Positions 1-8,291 of a stretch of DNA of 64,000 nucleotides are shown piece by piece (within the stretch, counting starts at the first letter, position 1; every line of letters begins with the position of its first letter). Location: contig JAAVAP010000018.1 in assembly GCA_014804005.1 (NCBI GenBank), positions 42,419 to 106,418 on the forward strand, read 5' to 3'. This DNA comes from Treponema sp. GTDB lineage: Bacteria; Spirochaetota; Spirochaetia; Treponematales; Treponemataceae. Below the pieces are notes generated by a model. It did no database searches and was not told the DNA's origin. It saw nothing but the letters and a program-made list of their open reading frames with translations. The position numbers were made by a program, and so were the translations under genes.

Positions 1-2151
1 TTTCTGCTTGAAAATGGTGCGTTCATAAATTGCAAAGATACATTAGGTCAAACGCCATTGCTTATGGCGTTGAAAAACAACAATAAAAACATGATTTCGT
101 TGTTGTTGGAAAAAGGTGCGGCTACTAACGTTTTTGATTCCCATGCTAAAAGCGTGTTGGATTATGCCATTGAAAATGAAGATGCGGACTTGGTTTCACT
201 TCTACTGGAAAAAGGCGCAGAAATTGGCGACAGCGATTCCAGTTTGAAAACGGCATTGGACTTTGCAATTAAATATGATAATGCAGATTTGCTTTCGCGT
301 TTGGCGGAAAAGGCTGCGCATGGAAATGCCTATTACGAGGACAAGCCGATTTTGTTCTTTGCGATAGAAAACAATTACAAAAAATTTGTCGAACTGCTTA
401 TTGAAAAAGGTGTTCACAAAAAGTCGCGTTATTCTTCTGATGCTCATAAAAATATGACGCCTTTATTTTTTGCCGTCTTATGGCGAAAAAAAGATATAGT
501 TTTGCTTTTGCTCAAAAATAAGGTAAATATAGACGACGGAGTGAAGTCTGAAAATCAGTACTATTCGCCATTATATGAGGCTGTGTTAAATAATGACAAA
601 GAAATGGCTTCCATTCTTATAGATAACGGTGCAAACCTCAATTATGATAATGGGATAGGAAACACGGCATTGATGTGGACTTGTCTGATAGAAGATAAAG
701 ACATGGCATCGTTCTTAATAGAAAAAGGTGCGGACGTTAATTATCTTGTTTCTTTTACTACAAGTAATGAAGTCAAAACAGATTTGATAAAAGAAGGCAT
801 AGATAAAAAATATTTAAATTATTTTAAATCAGGTACTGTAACTCCATTGTCGCGAGCTATCGACTCAAATAAGGAATCAATGGTTTCTTTTTTAATTGAA
901 AATGGCGCAGATGTTAATTTAGCAGTTTCGATAAATAATGAAGAATACTCTTATACCATGTTGCAGAGGGCTATTTACAATGGAAATAAAAAAATTCTTT
1001 CGCTTGTGTTGGATGCTGGCGCAAAAATCAATGATAATTACCAAAACAGAGGAACAGCATTAATAACTGCTGTTGATATCAAATTCTATGATCCTGAAAT
1101 TGTTTCTCTTTTGATAGAAAGAGGAGCGGATGTCAATTTGGAATCGGCTTTAAGTAGTCACACCCCTTTGACACTTGCCGTTTCACAGGAGAATAAAGAT
1201 GCTGTTCTACTTTTATTGAAAAGTGGCGCAGACCCAAACAAAAAAAGCATCAAGTTTGGCTCTCCTTTGATGATTGCTTTTCAAGCGGTTAATAGGGAAA
1301 TGATTTCTTTGCTTATAAAAAACGGCGCAGATTCTAGCGAAATTTTTCTTATCGCCGCTGCTATGCCGAAGCCTGATGCCGCGAAATTTTTGTTGGACAA
1401 TGGAGCAGATATCAATTGTGAGTTGTCTGGACAAACGCCGCTTATTTCGGCCATTTGCTCTAGTACAAAAGAAATGGTTCTGTTCTTAATTTCAAATGGT
1501 GCGGATGTTAATTATGAAACATCGGGAAATGTTTCAGACAAAACAGGCGCAAGAACTTCGTTGGAAACAGCCATTGAAACAGGTAATGCGGAAATAGTTT
1601 CGCTTTTGATTACTTACGGCGCGGACGTAAATCACAAGTGTAAAAACGGAAACACGCCGTTGCTTTTTGCGGCACGTCATCAAAAAACAGAACTTGTTCC
1701 CATTTTAAAAGATGCGGGCGCGGTGTCGAACGCCGCCGGAAAAAGCGCGCAAACGACTGTCGCTGTTGCGACGAAAAGTGCGAATTCTAATTCGTCTGAG
1801 AATCCCGCAGATTTTAATGCGGCGTTGGTTGCACTTTCAAAAATCATTGCGAAAAACGGTGCGGAGATTTTTGCGTCCAAAAACAGCCAAAAATTAAAGG
1901 CTCTCGTTTCAGACTTGATTCCGCAGGAAAATGAAATTGCACCAAATTTAAAGCAGGCATTTTCGTGCGATTTTGCACAAATCATTTTGGAAGCCACAGA
2001 CAAAAGCGACGGCAAAAAAGAAAAATCTTTTAAAGATGCCGTCTATACAATCGTTACCGAAGCAGGCCTCGAAAAAGAAATCGCCGTTTTGATTGTGAAG
2101 TTGGTCGCGCTTTCTCTCGACTGGAATTTTGAAAATTTAAATTTGGAGTAA
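1..2151 (+). CDS. Ankyrin-repeat protein, 5' end outside the window
   Basis: The reading frame is open from base 1, and its first codons already encode an ankyrin repeat (LLENGAFINCKD), so the true start lies upstream and the gene is partial. About fifteen ankyrin repeats follow, with recurring signatures of the type LLIEKGADVN and TPL..A. Ankyrin repeats bind proteins, but no catalytic domain is visible, so the partner is unknown. The last ~120 residues (about bases 1790-2151) are not ankyrin. They form a helical block containing KLKALVSDLIP, resembling a small all-helical module found at the ends of bacterial multidomain signalling proteins (inference). The gene ends 6 bp before a second, smaller ankyrin gene and is probably co-transcribed with it. 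Confidence 0.9.
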   Translation, partial: FLLENGAFINCKDTLGQTPLLMALKNNNKNMISLLLEKGAATNVFDSHAKSVLDYAIENEDADLVSLLLEKGAEIGDSDSSLKTALDFAIKYDNADLLSRLAEKAAHGNAYYEDKPILFFAIENNYKKFVELLIEKGVHKKSRYSSDAHKNMTPLFFAVLWRKKDIVLLLLKNKVNIDDGVKSENQYYSPLYEAVLNNDKEMASILIDNGANLNYDNGIGNTALMWTCLIEDKDMASFLIEKGADVNYLVSFTTSNEVKTDLIKEGIDKKYLNYFKSGTVTPLSRAIDSNKESMVSFLIENGADVNLAVSINNEEYSYTMLQRAIYNGNKKILSLVLDAGAKINDNYQNRGTALITAVDIKFYDPEIVSLLIERGADVNLESALSSHTPLTLAVSQENKDAVLLLLKSGADPNKKSIKFGSPLMIAFQAVNREMISLLIKNGADSSEIFLIAAAMPKPDAAKFLLDNGADINCELSGQTPLISAICSSTKEMVLFLISNGADVNYETSGNVSDKTGARTSLETAIETGNAEIVSLLITYGADVNHKCKNGNTPLLFAARHQKTELVPILKDAGAVSNAAGKSAQTTVAVATKSANSNSSENPADFNAALVALSKIIAKNGAEIFASKNSQKLKALVSDLIPQENEIAPNLKQAFSCDFAQIILEATDKSDGKKEKSFKDAVYTIVTEAGLEKEIAVLIVKLVALSLDWNFENLNLE

Positions 2152-2157
2152 CCAAAA

Positions 2158-2700
2158 ATGCGCACAACAGGTATAGCGGATATTGTCATTGCAATTACTA
2201 AACTCGATGTTGAAAAAATTGCGGAATTCGCGAAAGACGTAGAGGAGTTGAATTGGACTGATCCTGACAATGGCAACAATCTGCTTTTTGTTTCATTAAA
2301 AAATTTTGGCGGAAGGATTTCTGATATTCCGCTCAATGAGAAAACCAACGAAGAGCAAATTGCCGAGCTTGAAGATTTTGCAAAAAAAGCAATGTCGATA
2401 ATTTCGATTTTTTTGGAAAATGGCGTGGATGCAAATTGCGAGGACATAAAAGGCTGTACGCCTTTGGGATGCGTAAAATATTATTTGTATGATGGAATGC
2501 TTTCGTTTTTGCCAATTTCAATGAGCGGAAAAGCCGACGAAAAAAAAGATGTTGCGCAATCTCTTTCGAAAGTCTTCGATGACATCGCTTCAATTTTGAT
2601 TGGCGCGGGTGCTGATGAAAATCGCAAAAACAGATTCGGCGAAAAGCCTTCGGAATATGCCGACCGAATTATGATGGACGAAATCAAAAAAAGATTTTGA
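2158..2700 (+). CDS. Small ankyrin-like protein
   Basis: This 180-residue protein has recognisable ankyrin units near the middle (FLENGVDANCEDIKG) and the C-terminus (LIGAGADENRKNRFG), separated by a longer insert. The N-terminal half is weakly repeat-like. The ATG at 2158 is preceded by GGAG that overlaps the end of the previous ankyrin gene, so the two are likely translationally linked. It is followed by an inverted repeat that probably ends the transcript. The function is not known; a duplicated and diverged end of the upstream gene, or its partner or immunity-like protein, are both possible but unsupported. Confidence 0.8.
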   Translation: MRTTGIADIVIAITKLDVEKIAEFAKDVEELNWTDPDNGNNLLFVSLKNFGGRISDIPLNEKTNEEQIAELEDFAKKAMSIISIFLENGVDANCEDIKGCTPLGCVKYYLYDGMLSFLPISMSGKADEKKDVAQSLSKVFDDIASILIGAGADENRKNRFGEKPSEYADRIMMDEIKKRF

Positions 2701-2715
2701 AACTAAATTGAATTC

Positions 2716-2758
2716 AAAATAAAAATCCGCGTTATCGCAAAAAGTGAATTTTTATTTT
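2716..2758. terminator. Convergent inverted repeat between ankyrin and DUF3795-like genes
   Basis: AAAATAAAAAT (2716-2726) is perfectly complementary to ATTTTTATTTT (2748-2758). The arms give A and U runs on both strands, so the element could terminate both converging transcripts. The right arm overlaps the stop codon of the minus-strand gene. Confidence 0.5.
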
Positions 2759-3126
2759 CGCAAATTTTCTTCTTTCCTGAAAAATGATTTTTCTAGCATT
2801 GCGTATTCTTCGCGTGTGCACAATTCTTTGCATTTCCTTTCGTATTCGGCGGAGCGTTCGAGCATGCTTTCGATTTTTTCGCACGGAAATTGTGAACATT
2901 GGTTGCATTTTTTCACGCCGTTTTCTTTGACGCATTCGACTAAATTGTACGCGCATTTTTTGTGCGAAGAGCAGCCGTCGCAGCTGATTTCTTCGGGCGA
3001 AACAATTTTTTCGCGCCAGCCGATTCTGTGCCACAATTCCGCAACCTTGCTTTTTTCTTCTGCCGTCTTTGCGAGATAGCGAGGGCATTGCAAGCAATCG
3101 TCGCCGCATAAAGTGATTTTTTCCAT
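2752..3126 (-). CDS. Cysteine-rich DUF3795-like protein
   Basis: The 124-residue protein starts CGDDCLQCPRYLA and has further cysteine clusters (CDGCSSHKKC, CNQCSQFPC), the pattern of DUF3795-type small proteins that probably bind a metal or an Fe-S cluster. No function is established for the family. The ATG at 3126 has no Shine-Dalgarno sequence; instead TATAAT lies 8 nt upstream with TTGCCA 17 bp further back, so a leaderless or nearly leaderless mRNA is predicted. It stands alone on the minus strand; the dispersed repeat separates it from the next minus-strand gene. Confidence 0.8.
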   Translation of the reverse strand: MEKITLCGDDCLQCPRYLAKTAEEKSKVAELWHRIGWREKIVSPEEISCDGCSSHKKCAYNLVECVKENGVKKCNQCSQFPCEKIESMLERSAEYERKCKELCTREEYAMLEKSFFRKEENLRK

Positions 3127-3134
3127 GATTAGGC

Positions 3135-3163
3135 ATTATACAAAATTTGAAAAGTTTTGGCAA
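3135..3163 (-). promoter_or_regulatory. Promoter of DUF3795-like gene (leaderless)
   Basis: On the minus strand TTGCCA (3163-3158), a 17-bp spacer and TATAAT (3140-3135) are followed after 8 nt by the ATG. The predicted transcription start falls at or within two bases of the start codon. Confidence 0.6.
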
Positions 3164-3179
3164 TGCCGCGCTTTTCTCG

Positions 3180-3306
3180 CGTGAGGGATGCGCAGGGCGT
3201 AAGTTCCGGCTTGGCGCAAAATGCGACGAGCCGGAATGAAGTGAAAACGCAACCCGGAGCAGCCCGACCGCTACGCAAATCAAAGATTTGTGTAGCGGTC
3301 ACGCCC
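3180..3306 (+). repeat. Dispersed repeat, copy A
   Basis: The segment runs from GCGTGAGGGATGCG to a terminal hairpin and CACGCCC. It matches copy B at 6814-6932 over almost its whole length (blocks GGGATGCG-AGGGCG-AAGTTCC, ATGAAGTG, AACCCGGA-CAGCC-GACC). The terminal hairpin (GACCGCTAC / GTAGCGGTC) has a different sequence from that of copy B but keeps its pairing. It lies directly 3' of the large carbohydrate-active-like gene. No coding capacity or transposase is seen. Confidence 0.75.
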
Positions 3307-3324
3307 AAAAAAGAATGAAGAAAA

Positions 3325-6300
3325 TCATTCCGCAAAAATCGCGTTGGAAGGAATTTCCACAGTGACGCTTTTCACTTTGCCTTCGCGCGAGAAAATGTCC
3401 GCGCTCAATTCGGAAGGAATTTCCGCGCCGAATGTTGCAGAATCCACCGTGACTTTTATCGCGGAAATCGAGCCGTCCAATTTGTACACGAACGGAATTT
3501 TGAAGCGCGTGAAAGAAAGCGTTCCGTTTGCGCCGAATTCCTTTTTCAAAAGCAAAGCGGGATTGAAACGCAGACAGCCGTTTTCGATTTCCATTCCGAG
3601 TTCTCCCCAGCGCGTTATAACTTCTTCTTTTACCTGACCCGTCATTCCGGGCTGCTTCGCGCCTTGCAAATACGGAGTGTGCGAATACGGATCGATCGGG
3701 AACGCGCCGTAAATTTCGGGAGTTTTGTTGAACGAAAGTCCCGCGCGAATTTTGTAATAATGCGCTCCCAATTTTTTCGCGCCTTGCTCATTTTTTGCCG
3801 CCAAAGCTTTTTGGAAATTTTCCTGAACTGCCAACAAAAGTTTTGAAACCATGTGCCAATAAATCGAGCCAATTCCTTCGTAAGCATAGAACGTGCCGCT
3901 TCGTCCCGTGAACGATTTGTGGTTGAAAGTCTTTTCGTAAAGCGACAGGATTTCGCCTTTTTCTTCGGAAGAAATTTGCGGATAATTTTTTTCGATCGCG
4001 TTTTCCAAAACTTCCGCATTCCTAAAATCAGGATTGAAATGCGCCTTGCCGCTTTCAAGCGAATCGTTGTAAACGAGCGAAGCCGCGTCCGGCAAAGTGT
4101 AGCCGCGTTCCAATTCCGCTTTCAGCGTCGCGATTTTTTGCGCGGCGGATTTTTCCAAAACATTTTTGTTTGCAAAGCGCGGCAATTCTTTCGAAGGATA
4201 AAGCATGTAAGAATTTTGGCGCGGCTCGTACATTCGACTTTTTGCCAAAGAATCGCACAACGCGCACACTTCTTCCGCGTCTAGCAAGCCGCTTGAAAGA
4301 ACAGCCACTTGGCCTTCGAGCATTTCCTCGAGGTTCAGAATCTCCATCGCGCGCTCGCCAATTTCGAGCGTGTTGTACGAATGATAAAGTCCGTCGGAAC
4401 GCTTGTTCATTTTGATTGAATGTTCCGCATGCTTGATGAAAGCGTCGAGCGCGGAAATGATTTCCGCTTTGGAAACTTTTTCGCCTTGCAAAAGCGATTC
4501 AGGATTTTCATAGAAAGCGAAGCGTTCGGCTTCAAACGCCTTTTCGCATTTTTCAACGAAAATTTTTCGCTCGCTTCCTGAATCAAGATTTTCGGGATTC
4601 GCGCTTTTGTAGATTTCCGAAATTTCTTCGAGGAATTTTTTAAGCGGCGCGGAAAGAACGAAATTTTCCTCGCTTGATTTTTCGAACAAATCTTTTACGA
4701 AAACCATGAAGCGGCGCAAATAGCAAAGCGTCACCACGCTCAAGCCGTAGCCCGCGAGCGCGTTGTTCGCGTCGTTCCATTCGGGACGCTGCGTGTTCAT
4801 CCAAATTCCGCCGGCCGGAACAAAGTTCGCAATTTTCGTCAAAATCAATTGCAAGATTTTTTCCGCCATCGTAACCAAATACGGCTCGCCGTTTTTGCCG
4901 AAAAGTTTCGCGTCGCTTCCGAAGCGTTCGACTTCCGAAGAAATCTTTTCGTTCAGTTCGATGTCAAACACAATTGTGTCGCGCGGATTTTTTTGGATTT
5001 GCGAATACGCCTTGATGTGATAAGGAACATTCGCCACGGTGAAAATTGCGGAATTCAAAAATTCATCCAGCGCAGCAGGATTGATTTTTTCTTCCAGTTC
5101 GAGAAGCTTGCTCAAATAAATTATTTGATGATCATTCCAATATCCTATGTTCGCCCAAGGATTGTCCGGCTCGGGAATTTCCCAGTCGATTCCGGCGCGC
5201 GTTATCCTGTACGGATTGAAGCCATCGGCTGTGGTGGCGTTCAAGAATTTCGCAATCATTCCGCTCGTGTACGCAGGATAGCTCATCGCCAACGCTTCCC
5301 AGTTTTGGAAAATATCGCGCCAGTTTCCTTCGTAATTCAAAATCGGATTTCCGTGCGAGTCTTTCAAATTGATTGAAAACTTGTTCCAAGGGCGGCTCGG
5401 ATCGCCGTGCCTTCGCGAAAACGAAAGCGGCAAATATTCAAGGTAAAGCCGATAAAGTTGCGCGTCGTGCTTGGCTTTGACGATTTTTCCGAGTTCCGCA
5501 TAATTTACGGTTTCATCCAAATTCAAAGATTTCGCGCAAGCGGCTTTCGCCTTGTTTCGAGTTTCTACAAAACCGATAAAATCGTCGGAGCGCACCAAAT
5601 TGTTTTCCGCAAAAACTCCGCCGCGCATTATGTTGAACATCACGTTCGCTTCGTGATGCATGCACGCGATTTCGTCCGCAGTGTTCTGCAAGCCGTCCGC
5701 TTCGCCAATATATTTTTCCAGCAATTTTTTTCCTTGCTCAATGTCATTGAGCAAGGATTTTTTCAAAGCGGCGCGGTCGGCGAGTTCTTTTTTGAGAAGC
5801 GCGATTTTGGAATTTTCCAAATGCGTGTCGAAAACTTGTTCCCATTTTTCCTGTGCGCCGCCTTCCAATTCCAAGTCAAAACTGATGAAGCACGAAGCGC
5901 GTTTGCCTTTGAGAACATCTATTTGTTCGAGCGGAATTTCGCGCGCGAAAAATTCGGGCGTTTGAGGATCAAGATAAACTGGACATTTTTTGCTAAACCA
6001 GCAAGTGTTCGCCCAAAGAGCTTCGCTCGGTTCTGCGCGGTCGGTCAAAACGGAAGAAAGCGAAAAAAGCGCGAGGCCGGAATCTTTTTCCAAATCGGAT
6101 TTTTTGTAAGCGTCAAGCAAAATCGAATTCGTCGCCTGCAATTGCATCGTTCCGCAAGCGGGCACGATGTTTTGCGCGCCGTCCAAGATTTGAACTTTCG
6201 CAGATTTCGAAGCGCGATTTTTTATTGAAGAAATTTTCACCAAGCCGTATTTGTCGCTGGAAGTCCATTCCGTGCGCCAAATTAAATCAAGTTCCGCGTT

Positions 6301-6708
6301 CACTTCTTCGAGGATGATGTGCGAGCCGCTCGAATTTTTGTAAATGTTGCGCTCGACTTTCCATTGCGTGTTCGAGTCGAACGGCTTCCACAAAAAAGTT
6401 CCGTCCGCCGAAAAAATTTTCACCGCCGAAAAATTTCCGCTGCACGCGCCCATGTCCAAAATTTTGTCCGCCGTCAAATACGGAAAAATTGCATGCTCGG
6501 AATTTTTGCGTCCCGCGCTCAACGCGCCGTTCGACCAAATGAAATTCCAAACATCGGAAGAACTTGTGATTGTCATGAAAAAAGGCTCGATTGCGTTTGC
6601 GTTCGAGATTTTGTACCAAGTCTCGCCGTCGAAATTTACGACTTCACCGAAAGATTTTTGCGGCAAAAGGCTCGTGGCGAATTGAGTTGTGCGCGGATTG
6701 GCGTGCAT
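3325..6708 (-). CDS. Very large putative carbohydrate-active protein (six-hairpin-like), family unassigned
   Basis: This 1127-residue protein has no signal peptide. Its aromatic- and acid-rich blocks (WNFIWSNGALSAG near the N-terminus, GYWNDHQIIYLSKLLE and GIWMNTQRPEWND in the middle) resemble helical-barrel carbohydrate enzymes such as cellobiose-phosphorylase-like proteins. That is an inference; no catalytic residue is assigned. The open frame extends upstream to 6903, but that part is the repeat. I chose ATG 6708 because AGGAG precedes it by 7 nt and a TTGACA-17-TATCAT promoter sits before that. It is monocistronic and flanked by copies A and B of the dispersed repeat. It may act on plant-derived sugars in the cytoplasm. 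Confidence 0.6.
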   Translation of the reverse strand: MHANPRTTQFATSLLPQKSFGEVVNFDGETWYKISNANAIEPFFMTITSSSDVWNFIWSNGALSAGRKNSEHAIFPYLTADKILDMGACSGNFSAVKIFSADGTFLWKPFDSNTQWKVERNIYKNSSGSHIILEEVNAELDLIWRTEWTSSDKYGLVKISSIKNRASKSAKVQILDGAQNIVPACGTMQLQATNSILLDAYKKSDLEKDSGLALFSLSSVLTDRAEPSEALWANTCWFSKKCPVYLDPQTPEFFAREIPLEQIDVLKGKRASCFISFDLELEGGAQEKWEQVFDTHLENSKIALLKKELADRAALKKSLLNDIEQGKKLLEKYIGEADGLQNTADEIACMHHEANVMFNIMRGGVFAENNLVRSDDFIGFVETRNKAKAACAKSLNLDETVNYAELGKIVKAKHDAQLYRLYLEYLPLSFSRRHGDPSRPWNKFSINLKDSHGNPILNYEGNWRDIFQNWEALAMSYPAYTSGMIAKFLNATTADGFNPYRITRAGIDWEIPEPDNPWANIGYWNDHQIIYLSKLLELEEKINPAALDEFLNSAIFTVANVPYHIKAYSQIQKNPRDTIVFDIELNEKISSEVERFGSDAKLFGKNGEPYLVTMAEKILQLILTKIANFVPAGGIWMNTQRPEWNDANNALAGYGLSVVTLCYLRRFMVFVKDLFEKSSEENFVLSAPLKKFLEEISEIYKSANPENLDSGSERKIFVEKCEKAFEAERFAFYENPESLLQGEKVSKAEIISALDAFIKHAEHSIKMNKRSDGLYHSYNTLEIGERAMEILNLEEMLEGQVAVLSSGLLDAEEVCALCDSLAKSRMYEPRQNSYMLYPSKELPRFANKNVLEKSAAQKIATLKAELERGYTLPDAASLVYNDSLESGKAHFNPDFRNAEVLENAIEKNYPQISSEEKGEILSLYEKTFNHKSFTGRSGTFYAYEGIGSIYWHMVSKLLLAVQENFQKALAAKNEQGAKKLGAHYYKIRAGLSFNKTPEIYGAFPIDPYSHTPYLQGAKQPGMTGQVKEEVITRWGELGMEIENGCLRFNPALLLKKEFGANGTLSFTRFKIPFVYKLDGSISAIKVTVDSATFGAEIPSELSADIFSREGKVKSVTVEIPSNAIFAE

Positions 6709-6762
6709 TTTTTTCTCCTGTTTTGTCGCCCGCATAAGGCGATTTGAAATTGTAATTTTTAA

Positions 6763-6791
6763 ATGATAAAATAGAATTGCATTCTTGTCAA
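6763..6791 (-). promoter_or_regulatory. Promoter of the large carbohydrate-active-like gene
   Basis: Minus strand TTGACA (6791-6786), 17-bp spacer, TATCAT (6768-6763). It leaves a leader of about 48 nt carrying AGGAG before the ATG at 6708, which supports that start over the longer frame. Confidence 0.6.
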
Positions 6792-6813
6792 TTGAAAAAC
6801 GCATTGCGATTTT

Positions 6814-6932
6814 GCGTGAGGGATGCGGAGGGCGCAAGTTCCAGACGACGCGAAAGCGGTGGCTGAAATGAAGTGGCAACGTAACCCGGAACAGCCTGAC
6901 CACTGCGAGTTTACGAAGCAGTGGGCACGCCC
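6814..6932 (+). repeat. Dispersed repeat, copy B
   Basis: Second long copy of the element at 3180-3306. It ends in the hairpin CCACTGC / GCAGTGG followed by GCACGCCCGAAAAA. It lies upstream of the large gene, so the two copies bracket that gene in the same orientation. Its last bases are also found in inverted form just after ettA (10011-10025) and in direct form near 49074-49095. Confidence 0.75.
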
Positions 6933-6968
6933 GAAAAAATCACAAGTTTTTCTCTCACAATTTTCGCC

Positions 6969-6998
6969 TTGTTTTTTTTCAGAAAAATGTGATATAAT
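6969..6998 (+). promoter_or_regulatory. Promoter of adenine methyltransferase gene
   Basis: TATAAT at 6993-6998 with a weak TTGTTT at 6969-6974 (18-bp spacer). The start codon at 7016 has no Shine-Dalgarno sequence, and the predicted leader is only about 10 nt. Confidence 0.5.
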
Positions 6999-7015
6999 TC
7001 AAAAATAAAAAAAGT

Positions 7016-8134
7016 ATGAATCAAAGCGAATTGGTTGAAAATAAAGATTTCCTGACAACTCAAATCATTACATATCTTGGAAACAAGCGCGCGCTGATAA
7101 AAAATATTGAAGAAGAAATTCTCGCAATTTCCGAAAGTCTCGGCAAAAGCAAAATGGTTTGCGCCGACATTTTTTCCGGCTCGGGAATTGTGGCGCGAAT
7201 GATGAAAAAATATTCCTCGCGCATTGTCGTGAACGACTTGGAAAATTATTCCGCCGTAATAAATTCCTGCTACTTGTCAAACAGGCGCGACTTCCCGAAA
7301 AAAAAATGCGAAAGGCTTCGCGTCGAAATACAGCGGCGTTGCGACGAAAAAAAAATCTGCGGAATAATTTCGCAAAATTACGCGCCGAAAAATGACTGCG
7401 ACATTCAAATAGGCGAACGCGTCTTTTACACTCGCGAAAACGCGCTTTTGATTGATACCTACAGGAATTTGATTGACGATGTTGTGAAGGAAGAGGCCTT
7501 GAAAAAATTTTTTCTCGCGCCGCTCATAACGGAGGCTTCGGTTCATGTGAACACAAGCGGAGTTTTCAAAGGTTTCTACAAGGACAAGAACACGGGAATA
7601 GGATGTTTCGGCGCGGCGGGAAAAAACGCGCTCACTCGCATTTTTGGAAAAATAAAACTTGAAGAGCCGGTTTTCAGCAATTTCGACTCGGACTTGGAAA
7701 TACACAGGAAAGATTCCGTCGAAATTTCTCGGGAATTGAAAAGCCTCGATATTGCGTATCTTGACCCACCGTACAATCAGCATCCTTATGGCTCGAATTA
7801 TTTTATGCTGAATCTGATTTTGAAAAACAAGCTCGACACGGTAATCAGCAAAGTGAGCGGAATTACGCAAGATTGGAATCGTTCCGTGTTCAACAAGCCG
7901 AATTCCGCTTTGAAATCAATGGAAGAAATAATTTCAAGTTTGGACGCGAAGTTTGTCATCGTTTCGTACAATTCCGAAGGTTTCATTTCTTTTGAGGAAA
8001 TGTCGGCAATGCTTTCGAAATACGGCAAATTAAAAACAGTGGAAATCTCGTACAATACTTTCAGGGGAAGCCGGAATTTGCGAAGCCGAAACATTCATGT
8101 TTGCGAATATTTATTCGTGCTGAAAAAGGATTAG
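7016..8134 (+). CDS. DNA adenine (N6) methyltransferase, D12/Dam class
   Basis: The protein (372 residues) has the D12-class order of motifs: TYLGNKRALI at residues 19-28 (motif X, AdoMet contact), DIFSGSG at 51-57 (motif I) and DPPY at 250-253 (catalytic motif IV), followed by NQHPYGSNYF as in type II restriction-modification methylases. It should methylate adenine N6 in a specific sequence that cannot be read from the protein. No restriction endonuclease lies beside it, so it is an orphan or the remnant of a system. A four-copy 22-bp array starts one base after its stop codon. It carries the dispersed repeat on its upstream side, which suggests an accessory locus. Confidence 0.9.
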   Translation: MNQSELVENKDFLTTQIITYLGNKRALIKNIEEEILAISESLGKSKMVCADIFSGSGIVARMMKKYSSRIVVNDLENYSAVINSCYLSNRRDFPKKKCERLRVEIQRRCDEKKICGIISQNYAPKNDCDIQIGERVFYTRENALLIDTYRNLIDDVVKEEALKKFFLAPLITEASVHVNTSGVFKGFYKDKNTGIGCFGAAGKNALTRIFGKIKLEEPVFSNFDSDLEIHRKDSVEISRELKSLDIAYLDPPYNQHPYGSNYFMLNLILKNKLDTVISKVSGITQDWNRSVFNKPNSALKSMEEIISSLDAKFVIVSYNSEGFISFEEMSAMLSKYGKLKTVEISYNTFRGSRNLRSRNIHVCEYLFVLKKD

Positions 8135-8135
8135 T

Positions 8136-8223
8136 GATATACTGTGAGGAGTAGGTCGATATACTGTGAGCACCGAATCAATATACTGTGAGGAGCAATC
8201 CAATTTCCTGTGAGCAACAAGTC
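8136..8223 (+). repeat. Tandem array, four 22-bp units
   Basis: Units lie at 8136-8157, 8158-8179, 8180-8201 and 8202-8223. A conserved core (ATATACTGTGAG in the first three, ATTTCCTGTGAG in the last) is followed by about 10 variable bases. The array begins one base after the methyltransferase stop codon and ends 33 bp before the -35 box of ettA. Units are too short for CRISPR and no cas gene is present. Confidence 0.9.
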
Positions 8224-8256
8224 TCTGTTCGCGCATTGTCATTGCGTTTTCCGCCC

Positions 8257-8285
8257 TTGAAACTGTTTTGTTTTTCCGTTAGAAT
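8257..8285 (+). promoter_or_regulatory. Promoter of ettA (leaderless)
   Basis: TTGAAA (8257-8262), 17-bp spacer, TAGAAT (8280-8285). The ATG at 8292 begins 6 nt after the -10 box, so transcription should start at the start codon. No Shine-Dalgarno sequence is present. Confidence 0.6.
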
Positions 8286-8291
8286 GTTTTT

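Noticed and set aside
6709..6903. N-terminal extension of the large minus-strand protein
   Set aside because: The extra 65 codons run through the promoter and part of the dispersed repeat, whereas ATG 6708 has AGGAG and a promoter.
7016..8134. Complete restriction-modification system
   Set aside because: No endonuclease-like frame lies on either side; the neighbours are a sugar-enzyme-like gene and ettA.
8136..8223. CRISPR array
   Set aside because: The constant part is only about 12 bp and the variable part about 10 bp, and no cas gene is near. The same reasoning applies to 47957-48062.
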